Positions 34,440 to 43,089 of a DNA stretch of 64,000 nt are shown piece after piece (the first letter of the stretch is position 1; the number at the start of each line of letters is the position of its first letter). Source of the DNA: Leptolinea tardivitalis (GTDB lineage: Bacteria > Chloroflexota > Anaerolineae > Anaerolineales > Anaerolineaceae); assembly GCF_001050275.1 (NCBI RefSeq), contig NZ_BBYA01000003.1, forward strand, positions 86,208 through 150,207, written 5' to 3'. The position numbers and the translations under genes are program-made. A model generated the notes under the pieces. The model had not been told where the DNA came from, ran no database searches, and was given only the letters and a program-made list of their open reading frames with translations.

Positions 34440-35561
34440 ATGACAAAGCTAGTTGGTGTATTGACTGCCGGAGGAGACACTCCCGGGTTGAATGCTGCTT
34501 TGCGAGGTTTAGGTAAAGCAGCCATCGAAGAATATGGAATGCAAATCATTGGATTCTATGAGGGTTACCGGGGATTAATGCAGAACCGGACGATTCGTCT
34601 GGATGGTTCAAATCTCTCTGGCATATTAACCCGCGGTGGGACAATTCTGGGAACAAGCCGGGATAAACCCAATAATATGCCGATGGGAGGTCAGTTTTTG
34701 GATATGACTGACACCATGGTGGAAAATTACAAACGTCACCACCTGGATGTACTGGTTTGTATTGGCGGTGGCGGGACTCATAAAAGTGCTGCAAAATTAA
34801 TGAAAAAAGGGATCAATGTTGTAACAATCCCCAAGACCATTGATAATGATTTGTATGGAACCGACCACAGCATCGGTTTTGATACCGCTCTTGGAATTGC
34901 CACAGATGCTGTTGACCGGCTGCATAGCACAGCGCACAGTCACCATAGGATTATTGTTGTCGAAATTATGGGGCATAACACGGGCTGGTTGGCGCTGGGT
35001 TCGGGAATTGCCGGCGGAGCAGATGTCATTTTGATTCCGGAAATCCCTTATGAGACTTCATCTGTGGCTGAAGCCATTCTGGGACGAAGCCGCGGAGGAA
35101 AGCGATTTAGCATTGTGGCGGTTTCAGAAGGGGCCATGAATCGCAAGGATGCGGAAGAAATGAAATTGGCTGAAGAAGAACTGGCTGCCGCGAAAAAAAC
35201 CGCCAACCGGGAAAAAGCTGAAGCCCATCTACTTGAACTCCGACAGGCACAGGCTTCCAGCACGATCAGACTGGCATCTGAATTGGAGCAATTGACCGGT
35301 TTGGAATCAAGAGTCACTATTCTGGGATATGTTCAACGCGGTGGAACTCCATCAGCTTATGACCGCCTGCTGGCCACCCGCCTGGGAACTGCGGCCGCAG
35401 ATTTGATCAACCGTGAGCAATATGGTGTGATGGTGGCTTCACGGGGAGAAGGGATTGAACCGGTTCTACTTGAATCCATTGTTGGCCGACGCAAGACCGT
35501 TCCCATTGATCATCCCTGGGTAATCAGTGCCCGAAAGATTGGTACCAATCTGGGCGATTAG
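34440..35561 (+). CDS. pfkA: 6-phosphofructokinase, probably ATP-dependent, group III-like
   Basis: 373 residues. [13 protein letters not shown] binds phosphate, PKTIDND contains the catalytic Asp, and the MGHNTGW and [14 protein letters not shown] blocks bind fructose-6-phosphate. At the donor-selecting site the protein has Gly (GGGGT, 109-113), which favours ATP, while the second position is Lys (PKTIDND), as in pyrophosphate-type and some actinobacterial ATP-type enzymes. A charged ~40-residue coiled insertion (residues about 235-275) precedes the ISLxRGG-like region. GGAGGA lies upstream of the start. Confidence 0.9.
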   Translation: MTKLVGVLTAGGDTPGLNAALRGLGKAAIEEYGMQIIGFYEGYRGLMQNRTIRLDGSNLSGILTRGGTILGTSRDKPNNMPMGGQFLDMTDTMVENYKRHHLDVLVCIGGGGTHKSAAKLMKKGINVVTIPKTIDNDLYGTDHSIGFDTALGIATDAVDRLHSTAHSHHRIIVVEIMGHNTGWLALGSGIAGGADVILIPEIPYETSSVAEAILGRSRGGKRFSIVAVSEGAMNRKDAEEMKLAEEELAAAKKTANREKAEAHLLELRQAQASSTIRLASELEQLTGLESRVTILGYVQRGGTPSAYDRLLATRLGTAAADLINREQYGVMVASRGEGIEPVLLESIVGRRKTVPIDHPWVISARKIGTNLGD

Positions 35562-36535
35562 TTTAATATCACCGGTGGAGTGGGCTCATTCCACCCTGAT
35601 GCATACCATCTCATATACTCTTTGACGTGAGCTGACCAGTAGTCTTCGGTGTGCTCTCCGTTATTAATGTGCCATTCATGGGGAATATTGTAAGCTGTGA
35701 GAATCTGTTCAAACTGACTGGCCTGAACCATCCCGCTGTCTCCGATTCCGATATCAATATAAACTCTGGGAATCTCGTTTTTTGACATTTTGGCGAGCCA
35801 GCGGGGTGCAGCAGCCAGATCGCCAATAAACGGCGGCAGGCTGTGAGCACCAATTTCACCAAAGTACTCCGGTTCTGATAGACCAATATGAATAGCCCAT
35901 CCGGCTCCCCGGGAAAGCCCGCCAATGGCGCGGCAGGAGCGTTCAGCACAAACCGGGTAATTTTCTTCCATAAAAGGGATCAGGCTCTTTGTAAGGGCTT
36001 CTCCGAAACCGTCTTCATAAGGATTGGCTGTTGATTGCTCTTCAAAAGGCATCAAGATCAGAAAAGGCGGCACTTCACCTGAGCTGATCAATTCATCGGC
36101 AGCTTCATCTGCGCCGACGCGGTCCCATTGATCATATTTATATAACATCCCATGGATCATGATTACATAAGGGTAAGGTTTTTTCGGATGCAAGGTATAG
36201 CATGGAGGCAGATACACCTTCACTTTTAATGGATAGGAAAGGATCTTGTTGGGGACTTCAATATCCACAATTCGACCTTTTTTATCTGCACACACTGCCG
36301 GTGTGGGTGGTTGTACAATTGTAGAAACTGCCTGTGATGTTTGTAAAACCTCAGTAACTTCAACGGTCGTTTCAGGTGATTCTGTAAAGGTTGGAATAGG
36401 GTCGATTGTATCCGCCGCCACATTTTTTGCAGTACAGGCGCTTAAAAAACAAAAGAACACAAACCAAATCCGTAAGAAAATGGCAGAATGCCGGCGAGAG
36501 CCTGCTTTTCGTGTATTTAATGGTATCTGGATCAC
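35558..36535 (-). CDS. Esterase-family alpha/beta hydrolase lipoprotein
   Basis: 325 residues. The lipobox LSAC and a Thr/Val-rich linker precede an esterase D-like (PF00756-type) domain. Visible motifs are [10 protein letters not shown] (oxyanion region), the nucleophile elbow GGLSRGAG, and a C-terminal [13 protein letters not shown]is. The start is GTG behind AAGGAAG. The gene ends tail-to-tail with pfkA, sharing 4 nt. It probably acts at the cell surface on an ester substrate not determinable here. Confidence 0.85.
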   Translation of the reverse strand: MIQIPLNTRKAGSRRHSAIFLRIWFVFFCFLSACTAKNVAADTIDPIPTFTESPETTVEVTEVLQTSQAVSTIVQPPTPAVCADKKGRIVDIEVPNKILSYPLKVKVYLPPCYTLHPKKPYPYVIMIHGMLYKYDQWDRVGADEAADELISSGEVPPFLILMPFEEQSTANPYEDGFGEALTKSLIPFMEENYPVCAERSCRAIGGLSRGAGWAIHIGLSEPEYFGEIGAHSLPPFIGDLAAAPRWLAKMSKNEIPRVYIDIGIGDSGMVQASQFEQILTAYNIPHEWHINNGEHTEDYWSAHVKEYMRWYASGWNEPTPPVILN

Positions 36536-36587
36536 GATAAAATCTTCCTTGACGACGTTGCGATTTTCGGATTATACTCGAACCGCC

Positions 36588-36660
36588 GGGGTGTAGCGCA
36601 GTTGGCAGCGCACCGCGTTTGGGACGCGGGGGTCGGCGGTTCAAGTCCGCCCACCCCGAC
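36588..36660 (+). tRNA. tRNA-Pro (TGG)
   Basis: Cloverleaf with acceptor CGGGGTG/CACCCCG, D-stem GCGC/GCGC, anticodon stem CCGCG/CGCGG with loop TTTGGGA (anticodon TGG), and T-loop TTCAAGT. CCA is not encoded. Ends may be off by one base. Confidence 0.95.
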
Positions 36661-36693
36661 TGATTATTTATTCCATAGAGTATCGACAGCATA

Positions 36694-37005
36694 ATGGCAA
36701 ACAAAAAAATCGACGGCGTGATTGAAGCTGTTCGATATAATTCTGAAGGATTGGTAGAACTGGTCAGAGGTTATGAAAAGCGCGGTCCGGTATACTCGGA
36801 CCGGATATTGTTTACCAGAGATCAACTACTGCAGAGACTACGAACCGGAAAAAAGTTCTATGTGGGTGAACGCATACCATTGCTGGCCAGCACATTTAAA
36901 CTGGGGAATCCAATTTCTTTATCCGATTCGACCGGTTTTGAAGTCATCCAATCTGAGGCAAGCCGAATTATCCGAGATTACATACCAGATGCCCCGCTTT
37001 TTTAA
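36694..37005 (+). CDS. Small conserved-looking hypothetical protein
   Basis: 103 residues, no family recognised. The sequence IDGVIEAVRYNSEGLVELVRGYEKRGPVYSD followed by LFTRDQLLQRLRTGKKFYVG suggests a small mixed alpha/beta domain that could bind nucleic acid or a protein. It lies between tRNA-Pro and a glycosyltransferase gene on the same strand, 24 nt upstream of the latter. Confidence 0.65.
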   Translation: MANKKIDGVIEAVRYNSEGLVELVRGYEKRGPVYSDRILFTRDQLLQRLRTGKKFYVGERIPLLASTFKLGNPISLSDSTGFEVIQSEASRIIRDYIPDAPLF

Positions 37006-37029
37006 CGCGCTGGTCTATCAGGGGATGGA

Positions 37030-37776
37030 ATGATATCTTCTTCAGAATCCCCTTTCCTTTCTATAATTCTTCCCGTGCATAACGAAGAAAACCGTCTACC
37101 GGTCACACTGGAACAGGTGCATCAATTTATCGTTTCACGTGATTTCTCCAGTGAAGTTTTGATCATCGAAAATGGCAGTAGTGACAGATCCCTCGAAATT
37201 GCCCTTGATTTTTGTAAAAATCATCCGGCATTTTCTGTTTATCATGAGGATTCACGGGGGAAAGGGTTGGCTGTTCGCAGTGGAATGTTGAAAGCACTGG
37301 GACAGTATCGAATTTTTTGTGATGTTGATTTTTCCATGCCTGTCGAAGAAATTATGCGTTTCTTGCCGCCCCAGCAGCAAAATGCTGATGTGGTGATTGG
37401 TTCACGAGAAGCCCCTGGCGCTGTTCGTTACAATGAACCGGCCTACCGGCATTTCATTGGACGGGTTTTCAATGCCATGGTACGGATAGCTGTATTGCCT
37501 GGCTTGCAGGATTCACAGTGCGGTTTTAAATTATTCACCGCCCGGTGTGCAGATGATGTTTTTCGGAAACAAACCCTTAATGGTATGTCATTTGATGTAG
37601 AAGTTTTATTTATTGCCCGCCGTCTCGGATATTCGATTGTGGAAGTACCCGTTCCCTGGTATTTCAATTCTGACAGCCGGGTTAAATTAATCGATGATTC
37701 ACTGCGGATGGCTTTAGATTTGTTGATTATCCGTCGAAATGCTATCCGGGGTGTCTATGGCCCGGCATGCCGGTAA
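37030..37776 (+). CDS. Family 2 glycosyltransferase, polyprenyl-phosphate type
   Basis: 248 residues. LSIILPVHNEENRLPVTLEQ, ENGSSDRS and CDVDFSMP (the DxD-like site) identify a GT2 enzyme. The SQCGFKLFTARCADDVF and SFDVEVLFIARRLGY segments match dolichyl-phosphate glucosyl/mannosyl transferase relatives. It likely transfers a sugar to a lipid-phosphate carrier. Its end overlaps the rnhB start by 20 nt. Confidence 0.88.
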   Translation: MISSSESPFLSIILPVHNEENRLPVTLEQVHQFIVSRDFSSEVLIIENGSSDRSLEIALDFCKNHPAFSVYHEDSRGKGLAVRSGMLKALGQYRIFCDVDFSMPVEEIMRFLPPQQQNADVVIGSREAPGAVRYNEPAYRHFIGRVFNAMVRIAVLPGLQDSQCGFKLFTARCADDVFRKQTLNGMSFDVEVLFIARRLGYSIVEVPVPWYFNSDSRVKLIDDSLRMALDLLIIRRNAIRGVYGPACR

Positions 37777-38428
37777 GATAATCACGCCTGCCTGGCCGGA
37801 TACAAGCTTTGAGAGCGAACTCTGGGGCTCAGGTAATACTTTCATTGCCGGCGTTGATGAAGCTGGCAGGGGTGCATGGGCTGGTCCGGTGACGGCTGGA
37901 GCTGTCATACTTCCAAAAAATGATCCTGATCTGGCGGACCGACTATCAGGAGTGCGTGATTCCAAACAAATGACGGCCAGCCAACGGGTAAAATGGGCCG
38001 CAATTATACAGCAGTATGCACTGGCCACGGCCTCAGGATGGGCAAGTTATGAGGAGATTGACGGATTGGGAATACTGGCGGCCACCCGCCTTGCGATGAA
38101 GCGCGCTGTTGAAGCGCTTTCTATCCGGCCGGAGCATTTATTAATCGATGCACTTAAACTCCCGGATGTTCCCCTCCCTCAGACGAACATCATAAAGGGT
38201 GATGCCCGGTCACTCAGTATTGCTTCAGCATCCATCATCGCCAAGACTGAGCGAGATCATTACATGGAATTATTGGAAGAAAAAATACCCGGATATGGTT
38301 TTGCCCGGCATAAAGGGTATGGTACCGCCTGGCATAGCAGGGCTCTGGCAGAAAAAGGTGTGTCGGCACAACACCGCCGAAGTTATGCCCCTGTACAGGC
38401 CATACTTCAAAGTGAAAATAAAGAGTAA
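37757..38428 (+). CDS. rnhB: Ribonuclease HII
   Basis: 223 residues from the ATG at 37757. GVDEAGRGAWAGPVTAGAVIL carries the first catalytic Asp-Glu pair, and LIDALKLP, GDARSLSIASASIIAKTERD and YGFARHKGYGT complete the family signature. It removes RNA from RNA-DNA hybrids and misincorporated ribonucleotides. It overlaps the glycosyltransferase gene. Confidence 0.94.
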   Translation: MARHAGKIITPAWPDTSFESELWGSGNTFIAGVDEAGRGAWAGPVTAGAVILPKNDPDLADRLSGVRDSKQMTASQRVKWAAIIQQYALATASGWASYEEIDGLGILAATRLAMKRAVEALSIRPEHLLIDALKLPDVPLPQTNIIKGDARSLSIASASIIAKTERDHYMELLEEKIPGYGFARHKGYGTAWHSRALAEKGVSAQHRRSYAPVQAILQSENKE

Positions 38429-38441
38429 ACGTCATCAAAAT

Positions 38442-38479
38442 AAAAAGTTCGACCTGAAATAAGTCAGGTCGAACTTTTT
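38442..38479. terminator. Bidirectional terminator
   Basis: A perfect 16-bp stem AAAAAGTTCGACCTGA/TCAGGTCGAACTTTTT with a 6-nt loop, between rnhB (plus) and the P-type ATPase gene (minus). Confidence 0.92.
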
Positions 38480-38499
38480 GAAATCTTTTTTGCTACAGA

Positions 38500-41352
38500 T
38501 CAATCGCGGCTAAAAACAAACCGTTTAATCAGTTCTGCGGCCGCGAAGGGGATCAGGAAGAGCGGCACGACTTCCAACCACTCTTCAAGTAGCAATGGTT
38601 GTGTGTTGAAGATCGGGTTCAAGAACGGAACATAAACGACGAACATGACCAGTAGGAATGAGGCCAGTACTGCCAGGTTCATCCACTTGTTGGAGAAGAA
38701 ACCGATCTTGAAGACTGAATAACGTTCTGAACGGGCGGCGTATGCGCGGATCAATTCAGAGAGGCTCAAAGTCACAAATGCCATGGTATGGGCCATGGTG
38801 AAATCCATATTTTGATCGAAGATCATATCAATTGTTTGACCATTTACCATAAGGAAGCCGATGATATAAGCAGACAGGGTGGTGCAGGTATCAACCACCG
38901 TCTGGATGGCCACACCAATCGCCATTTTTTTGTTGATGATCGGTTCATTCGTGGGACGTGGTTTCTGATCCATCAGGTCCGGGTCGCCCTTTTCAGTTCC
39001 CAGCGCTAATGCCGGAGCGCCATCCGAAACCAGGTTTAACCAGAGCAGTTGTATGGCCGTCAGTGGAGAACCCAGTCCCAATAGCGTGGGGATGAAGATG
39101 ATCAGGATTTCTGCCAGGTTGCAGGAGATCAAGAAGTAAACAAATTTGCGGATGTTGCTGTAGATTACACGGCCCTGTTCAACGGCAGCCACGATGCTGG
39201 CGTAGTTGTCATCCGTCAGCACCATATCAGCCGTTTGTTTGGCCACATCAGTACCGGTGATCCCCATAGCTATGCCGATATCCGCGCGTTTGATGGCTGG
39301 AGCGTCGTTCACGCCATCGCCGGTCATGGCGACGATTTGCCCGTTGGCGCGCAGTGCGTCAACAATGCGCATTTTGTGTTCGGGTGAAACACGGGCGTAT
39401 ACGTCTGTCGTGGCTGCGGCTTTGCGCAATTCTTCATCGCTTAATTCATTGATCTGAGCGCCGGTGAAAACGGCATGCCCGGGTTCGATCAAACCAATAG
39501 ATTCCCCAATAGCGCGTGCGGTGTTGGGATAGTCGCCGGTGATCATGACGGTGCGGATGCCTGCGTGCCGGGCTTTTAATAAAGCTGATTTCACCTCTGT
39601 ACGTGGAGGGTCAATCATGCCGATCAGTCCAACAAATACAAGGTCTTCTTCAAGGGCGGTCAGGTTCTCATCACCCGGGTGCGCATCCACGGTGCGGAAG
39701 GCCAGACCAAGAACACGCAACGCATCTTTCGTCATTTTGTCATTGGCGGCAAGCACTCGGGCGCGCATCTCATCATCCATCGGAATGGTTTTTTGATCAT
39801 CCATAGATTGCATGTATTTACAGAGTGAAAGAACCACGTCTGGTGCGCCTTTGACTACAGCTGTATAGCGTTCTGAAGAGGATGGATGGTAGTATGGAGA
39901 GAAATCTTCCGCATTGGCAGCCATGGCCTCATGCAGAGTGACCATGCGTTTACGGTCAGAATCGAATGGAATTTCAGCCGTCCGTGGGAAGGAGGTGTTC
40001 ACTTCGTTTAACGTTGCGCCAGCCTTAGCTGCGGCTACCAGTAATGAGGCTTCTGTCGGATCGCCAATAATGCGGACACCTTTCTCATCTTCCTGATCGG
40101 CGACTTCAAGATGGGCGTCATTGTTCAGCATTCCCACCCAGAGGGCTGTTTTGGCTGCTGGATAATTGGCCAGGTCTATTTCGTTGCCGTCCACCAGGAA
40201 CTTGCCTTCGGTGGCATAACCTGTGCCGGTGATATCAAAGAATTGTCCATCAACCCAAAGGCGGGTGACGGTCATTTCATTTTGGGTGAGGGTGCCAGTC
40301 TTATCGGTGCAGATGACGGTGGCCGAACCCAGGGTCTCAACGGATGAAAGCCGGCGGATGAGCGCATGACGGTTAACCATTTCACGCATACCCAGCGCCA
40401 GGCTGATAGTCACAATGGCGGGCAGGCCTTCAGGCACGGCGGCAATCGCCAGGCTGACGGCTACCATGAACTGGTTCACCCAGTGTTCAGCATCCAGTTT
40501 GGTTATGTCTCCAGCGCGTAGAATGCCGGTGATAAACACCAGGGCACACACACCCAGACAGGCATACCCCAGGGTTTTTCCCAGGTTGTCTAATTTCTTT
40601 TGAAGAGGTGTCTCTTCATTCTCTACTTCCTGCAGCATGGTGGCAATATGACCAAGTTGGGTTGACATACCGGTTGCGGTAACCACGCCAATACCGCGGC
40701 CGTAGTTTGCCAGAGTTCCCATGAAAGCGCAATTGGTCATATCTCCCACGTGAACTGAGGATTTTAGTACCACGTTGGCATTTTTTTGGATTGGCAGACT
40801 TTCCCCGGTGAGAGCGGCTTCTTCCACACGCAGGTTCACAGATTCAACAAGACGCAGATCAGCCGGAATAAAGTTTCCAGCTTCCAGAAAAACAACATCT
40901 CCTGGAACAAGCTGGGTGGCAGGAATACTTGACCGTTTACCATCGCGAATCACATGCGCTTCAGGAGATGCCATCTTCTTCAGTGAAGCCAGAGCTTCTT
41001 CAGCGCGGGATTCCTGGATGACCCCCATAACCGCATTAAGAACAACGATCAATAGAATAGCACAGGCATCTACCCATTCCCCCAGTATCCCCGAAATCAC
41101 GGCAGCCACAATCAGTAGGATGATGACAAATCCTTTCAACTGATCAATAACCATCTGCAGAAAGGTCCGCTTGGGAGCTTCCTGCAATTGATTCAGACCG
41201 TATTTTGCGGTTCGTTCTGCCACTTCGGCAGTTGATAGACCATGGGTGATGCTAACCCCAAGACTTTTCAGTGTCTCGTCAATTGTGGAGGTACTGAATG
41301 ATAAAGCTGTACTGGATGTTTTAGTTTTCTCTTGTTTCTCCATCGTTGTCAT
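38500..41352 (-). CDS. P-type cation ATPase, calcium-transporting type
   Basis: About 950 residues from the ATG at 41352 behind GAGGGAA. The layout is complete: a cation-ATPase N-domain, ALTGES (actuator), M4 AIAAVPEGLP, the phosphorylation site CTDKTGTLTQ, TGDGVNDAPAIKRADIG, M5 NLAEILIIFIP and M6 LWLNLVSDGAPA. PEGLP with the M6 NxxSD pattern fits Ca2+ pumps of the SERCA/PMCA group. It exports calcium, or possibly manganese. A terminator follows its stop. Confidence 0.93.
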   Translation of the reverse strand: MTTMEKQEKTKTSSTALSFSTSTIDETLKSLGVSITHGLSTAEVAERTAKYGLNQLQEAPKRTFLQMVIDQLKGFVIILLIVAAVISGILGEWVDACAILLIVVLNAVMGVIQESRAEEALASLKKMASPEAHVIRDGKRSSIPATQLVPGDVVFLEAGNFIPADLRLVESVNLRVEEAALTGESLPIQKNANVVLKSSVHVGDMTNCAFMGTLANYGRGIGVVTATGMSTQLGHIATMLQEVENEETPLQKKLDNLGKTLGYACLGVCALVFITGILRAGDITKLDAEHWVNQFMVAVSLAIAAVPEGLPAIVTISLALGMREMVNRHALIRRLSSVETLGSATVICTDKTGTLTQNEMTVTRLWVDGQFFDITGTGYATEGKFLVDGNEIDLANYPAAKTALWVGMLNNDAHLEVADQEDEKGVRIIGDPTEASLLVAAAKAGATLNEVNTSFPRTAEIPFDSDRKRMVTLHEAMAANAEDFSPYYHPSSSERYTAVVKGAPDVVLSLCKYMQSMDDQKTIPMDDEMRARVLAANDKMTKDALRVLGLAFRTVDAHPGDENLTALEEDLVFVGLIGMIDPPRTEVKSALLKARHAGIRTVMITGDYPNTARAIGESIGLIEPGHAVFTGAQINELSDEELRKAAATTDVYARVSPEHKMRIVDALRANGQIVAMTGDGVNDAPAIKRADIGIAMGITGTDVAKQTADMVLTDDNYASIVAAVEQGRVIYSNIRKFVYFLISCNLAEILIIFIPTLLGLGSPLTAIQLLWLNLVSDGAPALALGTEKGDPDLMDQKPRPTNEPIINKKMAIGVAIQTVVDTCTTLSAYIIGFLMVNGQTIDMIFDQNMDFTMAHTMAFVTLSLSELIRAYAARSERYSVFKIGFFSNKWMNLAVLASFLLVMFVVYVPFLNPIFNTQPLLLEEWLEVVPLFLIPFAAAELIKRFVFSRD

Positions 41353-41545
41353 AGTTCCCTCTAGAATAAAGTATCCAGGCAAGAAAAAGCGCCTGCTTTC
41401 ATTCGAAAAAAAACATTGTATTTTTTACCAGAAAAAAACCTTATCGTGTAAACAAAAACACATTTTCGCAAAGGAAAATGATTTCTGCAGAATTGTTTGG
41501 AGCAATTTTCAAATAAGACAGAAGCGATAAGGCTTACCGAACGGC

Positions 41546-42814
41546 TCAATCTTTCGATCCGGGTCCTATAAAGGTTCCATCAAGCAGAATACTGCTCTTA
41601 GGCACGACAACAATACCATCTCGCACCACCCAGTTGTCGAAATCAAGATCAGTTCCGCGAGGGAAGGATCGGATGATTACCCCCTTTCCGATGCACGCAT
41701 TTTTATCAATAATAGCCCCTTCAATCTGGCAATTCTGTCCAATTCCCATAGGTATGGGACCTATATCAACCTGATCTGTCCGAGCGTAATAATCTGCACC
41801 CATAATAATGCTTTTATCAATTTTTACGCCTGAAGCAATCTGGCTTCTCAGACCGATGATTGAATCTTGAATATCTGCATGATCAATACAACATCCTTCG
41901 GCCAGAAGAACGTTTTTCATTTTACTGTCATAGACTGTGGAACAGGGAAGAAAGCGGGTTCCGCCATAAATTGGCGCCGAGGCATCAAAAAAATCAAACG
42001 GAGGATTAGGCCGGGTGAGGGCCAGGTTGGTTTCGTAGAAAGAGCGAATAGTCCCAATATCTTCCCAGTATCCGGTGAAATCATATCCGTAAACAGTATG
42101 AGTGGTTATAGCCTGAGGGATAACATGGCTGCCAAAGTCATCAAGTGGGTAATTATTCAACAGATCAACAAGAACGTCTGTACGGAAGAGGTAAATGCCC
42201 ATAGAACCCAGGTAGGGTTTCTGGGGGTCATCACGGCTGACTAATTCTTCCAACAGGTGTGGATCATGCGGTTTCTCGGCAAATTCTGTCAATTGGAAGT
42301 TCGGATTGCGTTTTAAAATTCCGAAGCGATGGGCCTCGTCTTTCGAGACCGGTTGGACGGCCACGGTGATATCTGCATTATGTTCCCAGTGGAATCGGGC
42401 CATGGCTGCGTAATCCATGCGGTACAAATGGTCCCCGGCCAGAATTAAAACATACTTGGCTCTGGTGGCGATAATTTCAAACAACTGTTTCCTGACGGCA
42501 TCCGCTGTTCCCTGATACCAGTCTGCATTTTGCATAGTCTGCTCGGCTGCCCAGATTTGAACCCAACCAGTATGGAAATTATCAAAATGATAATTTCGGT
42601 AGATATGTCTGTGCAGCGAAACAGAATTGAATTGAGTAAGAATCGCAATGCGGAAAATTTCAGAATTGATGCAGTTGCTTATGGGGATATCAATTAACCG
42701 ATACTTGCCAGCCATAGGCACAGCCGGTTTTGAACGCATTTTTGTTAATGGGTAAAGCCTGCTTCCACGTCCACCACCGAGAATTACTGCGAGGATTTCG
42801 TCTTGTGATGGCAT
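41546..42814 (-). CDS. glgC: Glucose-1-phosphate adenylyltransferase
   Basis: 422 residues. VILGGGRGSRLYPLTKMRSKPAVP is the nucleotide-binding and activator region. Further matches are GTADAVRKQLF, ILAGDHLYRMDYA and EFAEKPHDP, and the C-terminal beta-helix repeats are present. It makes ADP-glucose for glycogen or other alpha-glucan. No other glg gene is in the window. Confidence 0.95.
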   Translation of the reverse strand: MPSQDEILAVILGGGRGSRLYPLTKMRSKPAVPMAGKYRLIDIPISNCINSEIFRIAILTQFNSVSLHRHIYRNYHFDNFHTGWVQIWAAEQTMQNADWYQGTADAVRKQLFEIIATRAKYVLILAGDHLYRMDYAAMARFHWEHNADITVAVQPVSKDEAHRFGILKRNPNFQLTEFAEKPHDPHLLEELVSRDDPQKPYLGSMGIYLFRTDVLVDLLNNYPLDDFGSHVIPQAITTHTVYGYDFTGYWEDIGTIRSFYETNLALTRPNPPFDFFDASAPIYGGTRFLPCSTVYDSKMKNVLLAEGCCIDHADIQDSIIGLRSQIASGVKIDKSIIMGADYYARTDQVDIGPIPMGIGQNCQIEGAIIDKNACIGKGVIIRSFPRGTDLDFDNWVVRDGIVVVPKSSILLDGTFIGPGSKD

Positions 42815-43089
42815 AATGCTCTCCGAATATTGATTTTTACCTTCATGTAATTAGAATACAGAAGGGTATTGAAGATGTCAACATGACGAAAAGTATAAAA
42901 AAAGCGTGAATATTCTTACAAACTGTGTGATTTTACAGTTTTTTTAAGGCTTTTTCGTGCCTGTTCAAGAATAATGAAACAAGGTGTATTCCATAAAAAA
43001 TTTATTCTTTTATTCGGAATGGTGCACCAGTTATTCCTTTTAATCGGGTCATGTGAAAGATTTACGGATGGCCGGGGATTTTCGCTGAA
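42815..43089. other. Divergent promoter region
   Basis: 275 bases between divergent glgC and the HD-GYP gene, AT-rich with long A and T runs. It must hold both promoters, but I could not identify consensus boxes with confidence. Confidence 0.4.
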
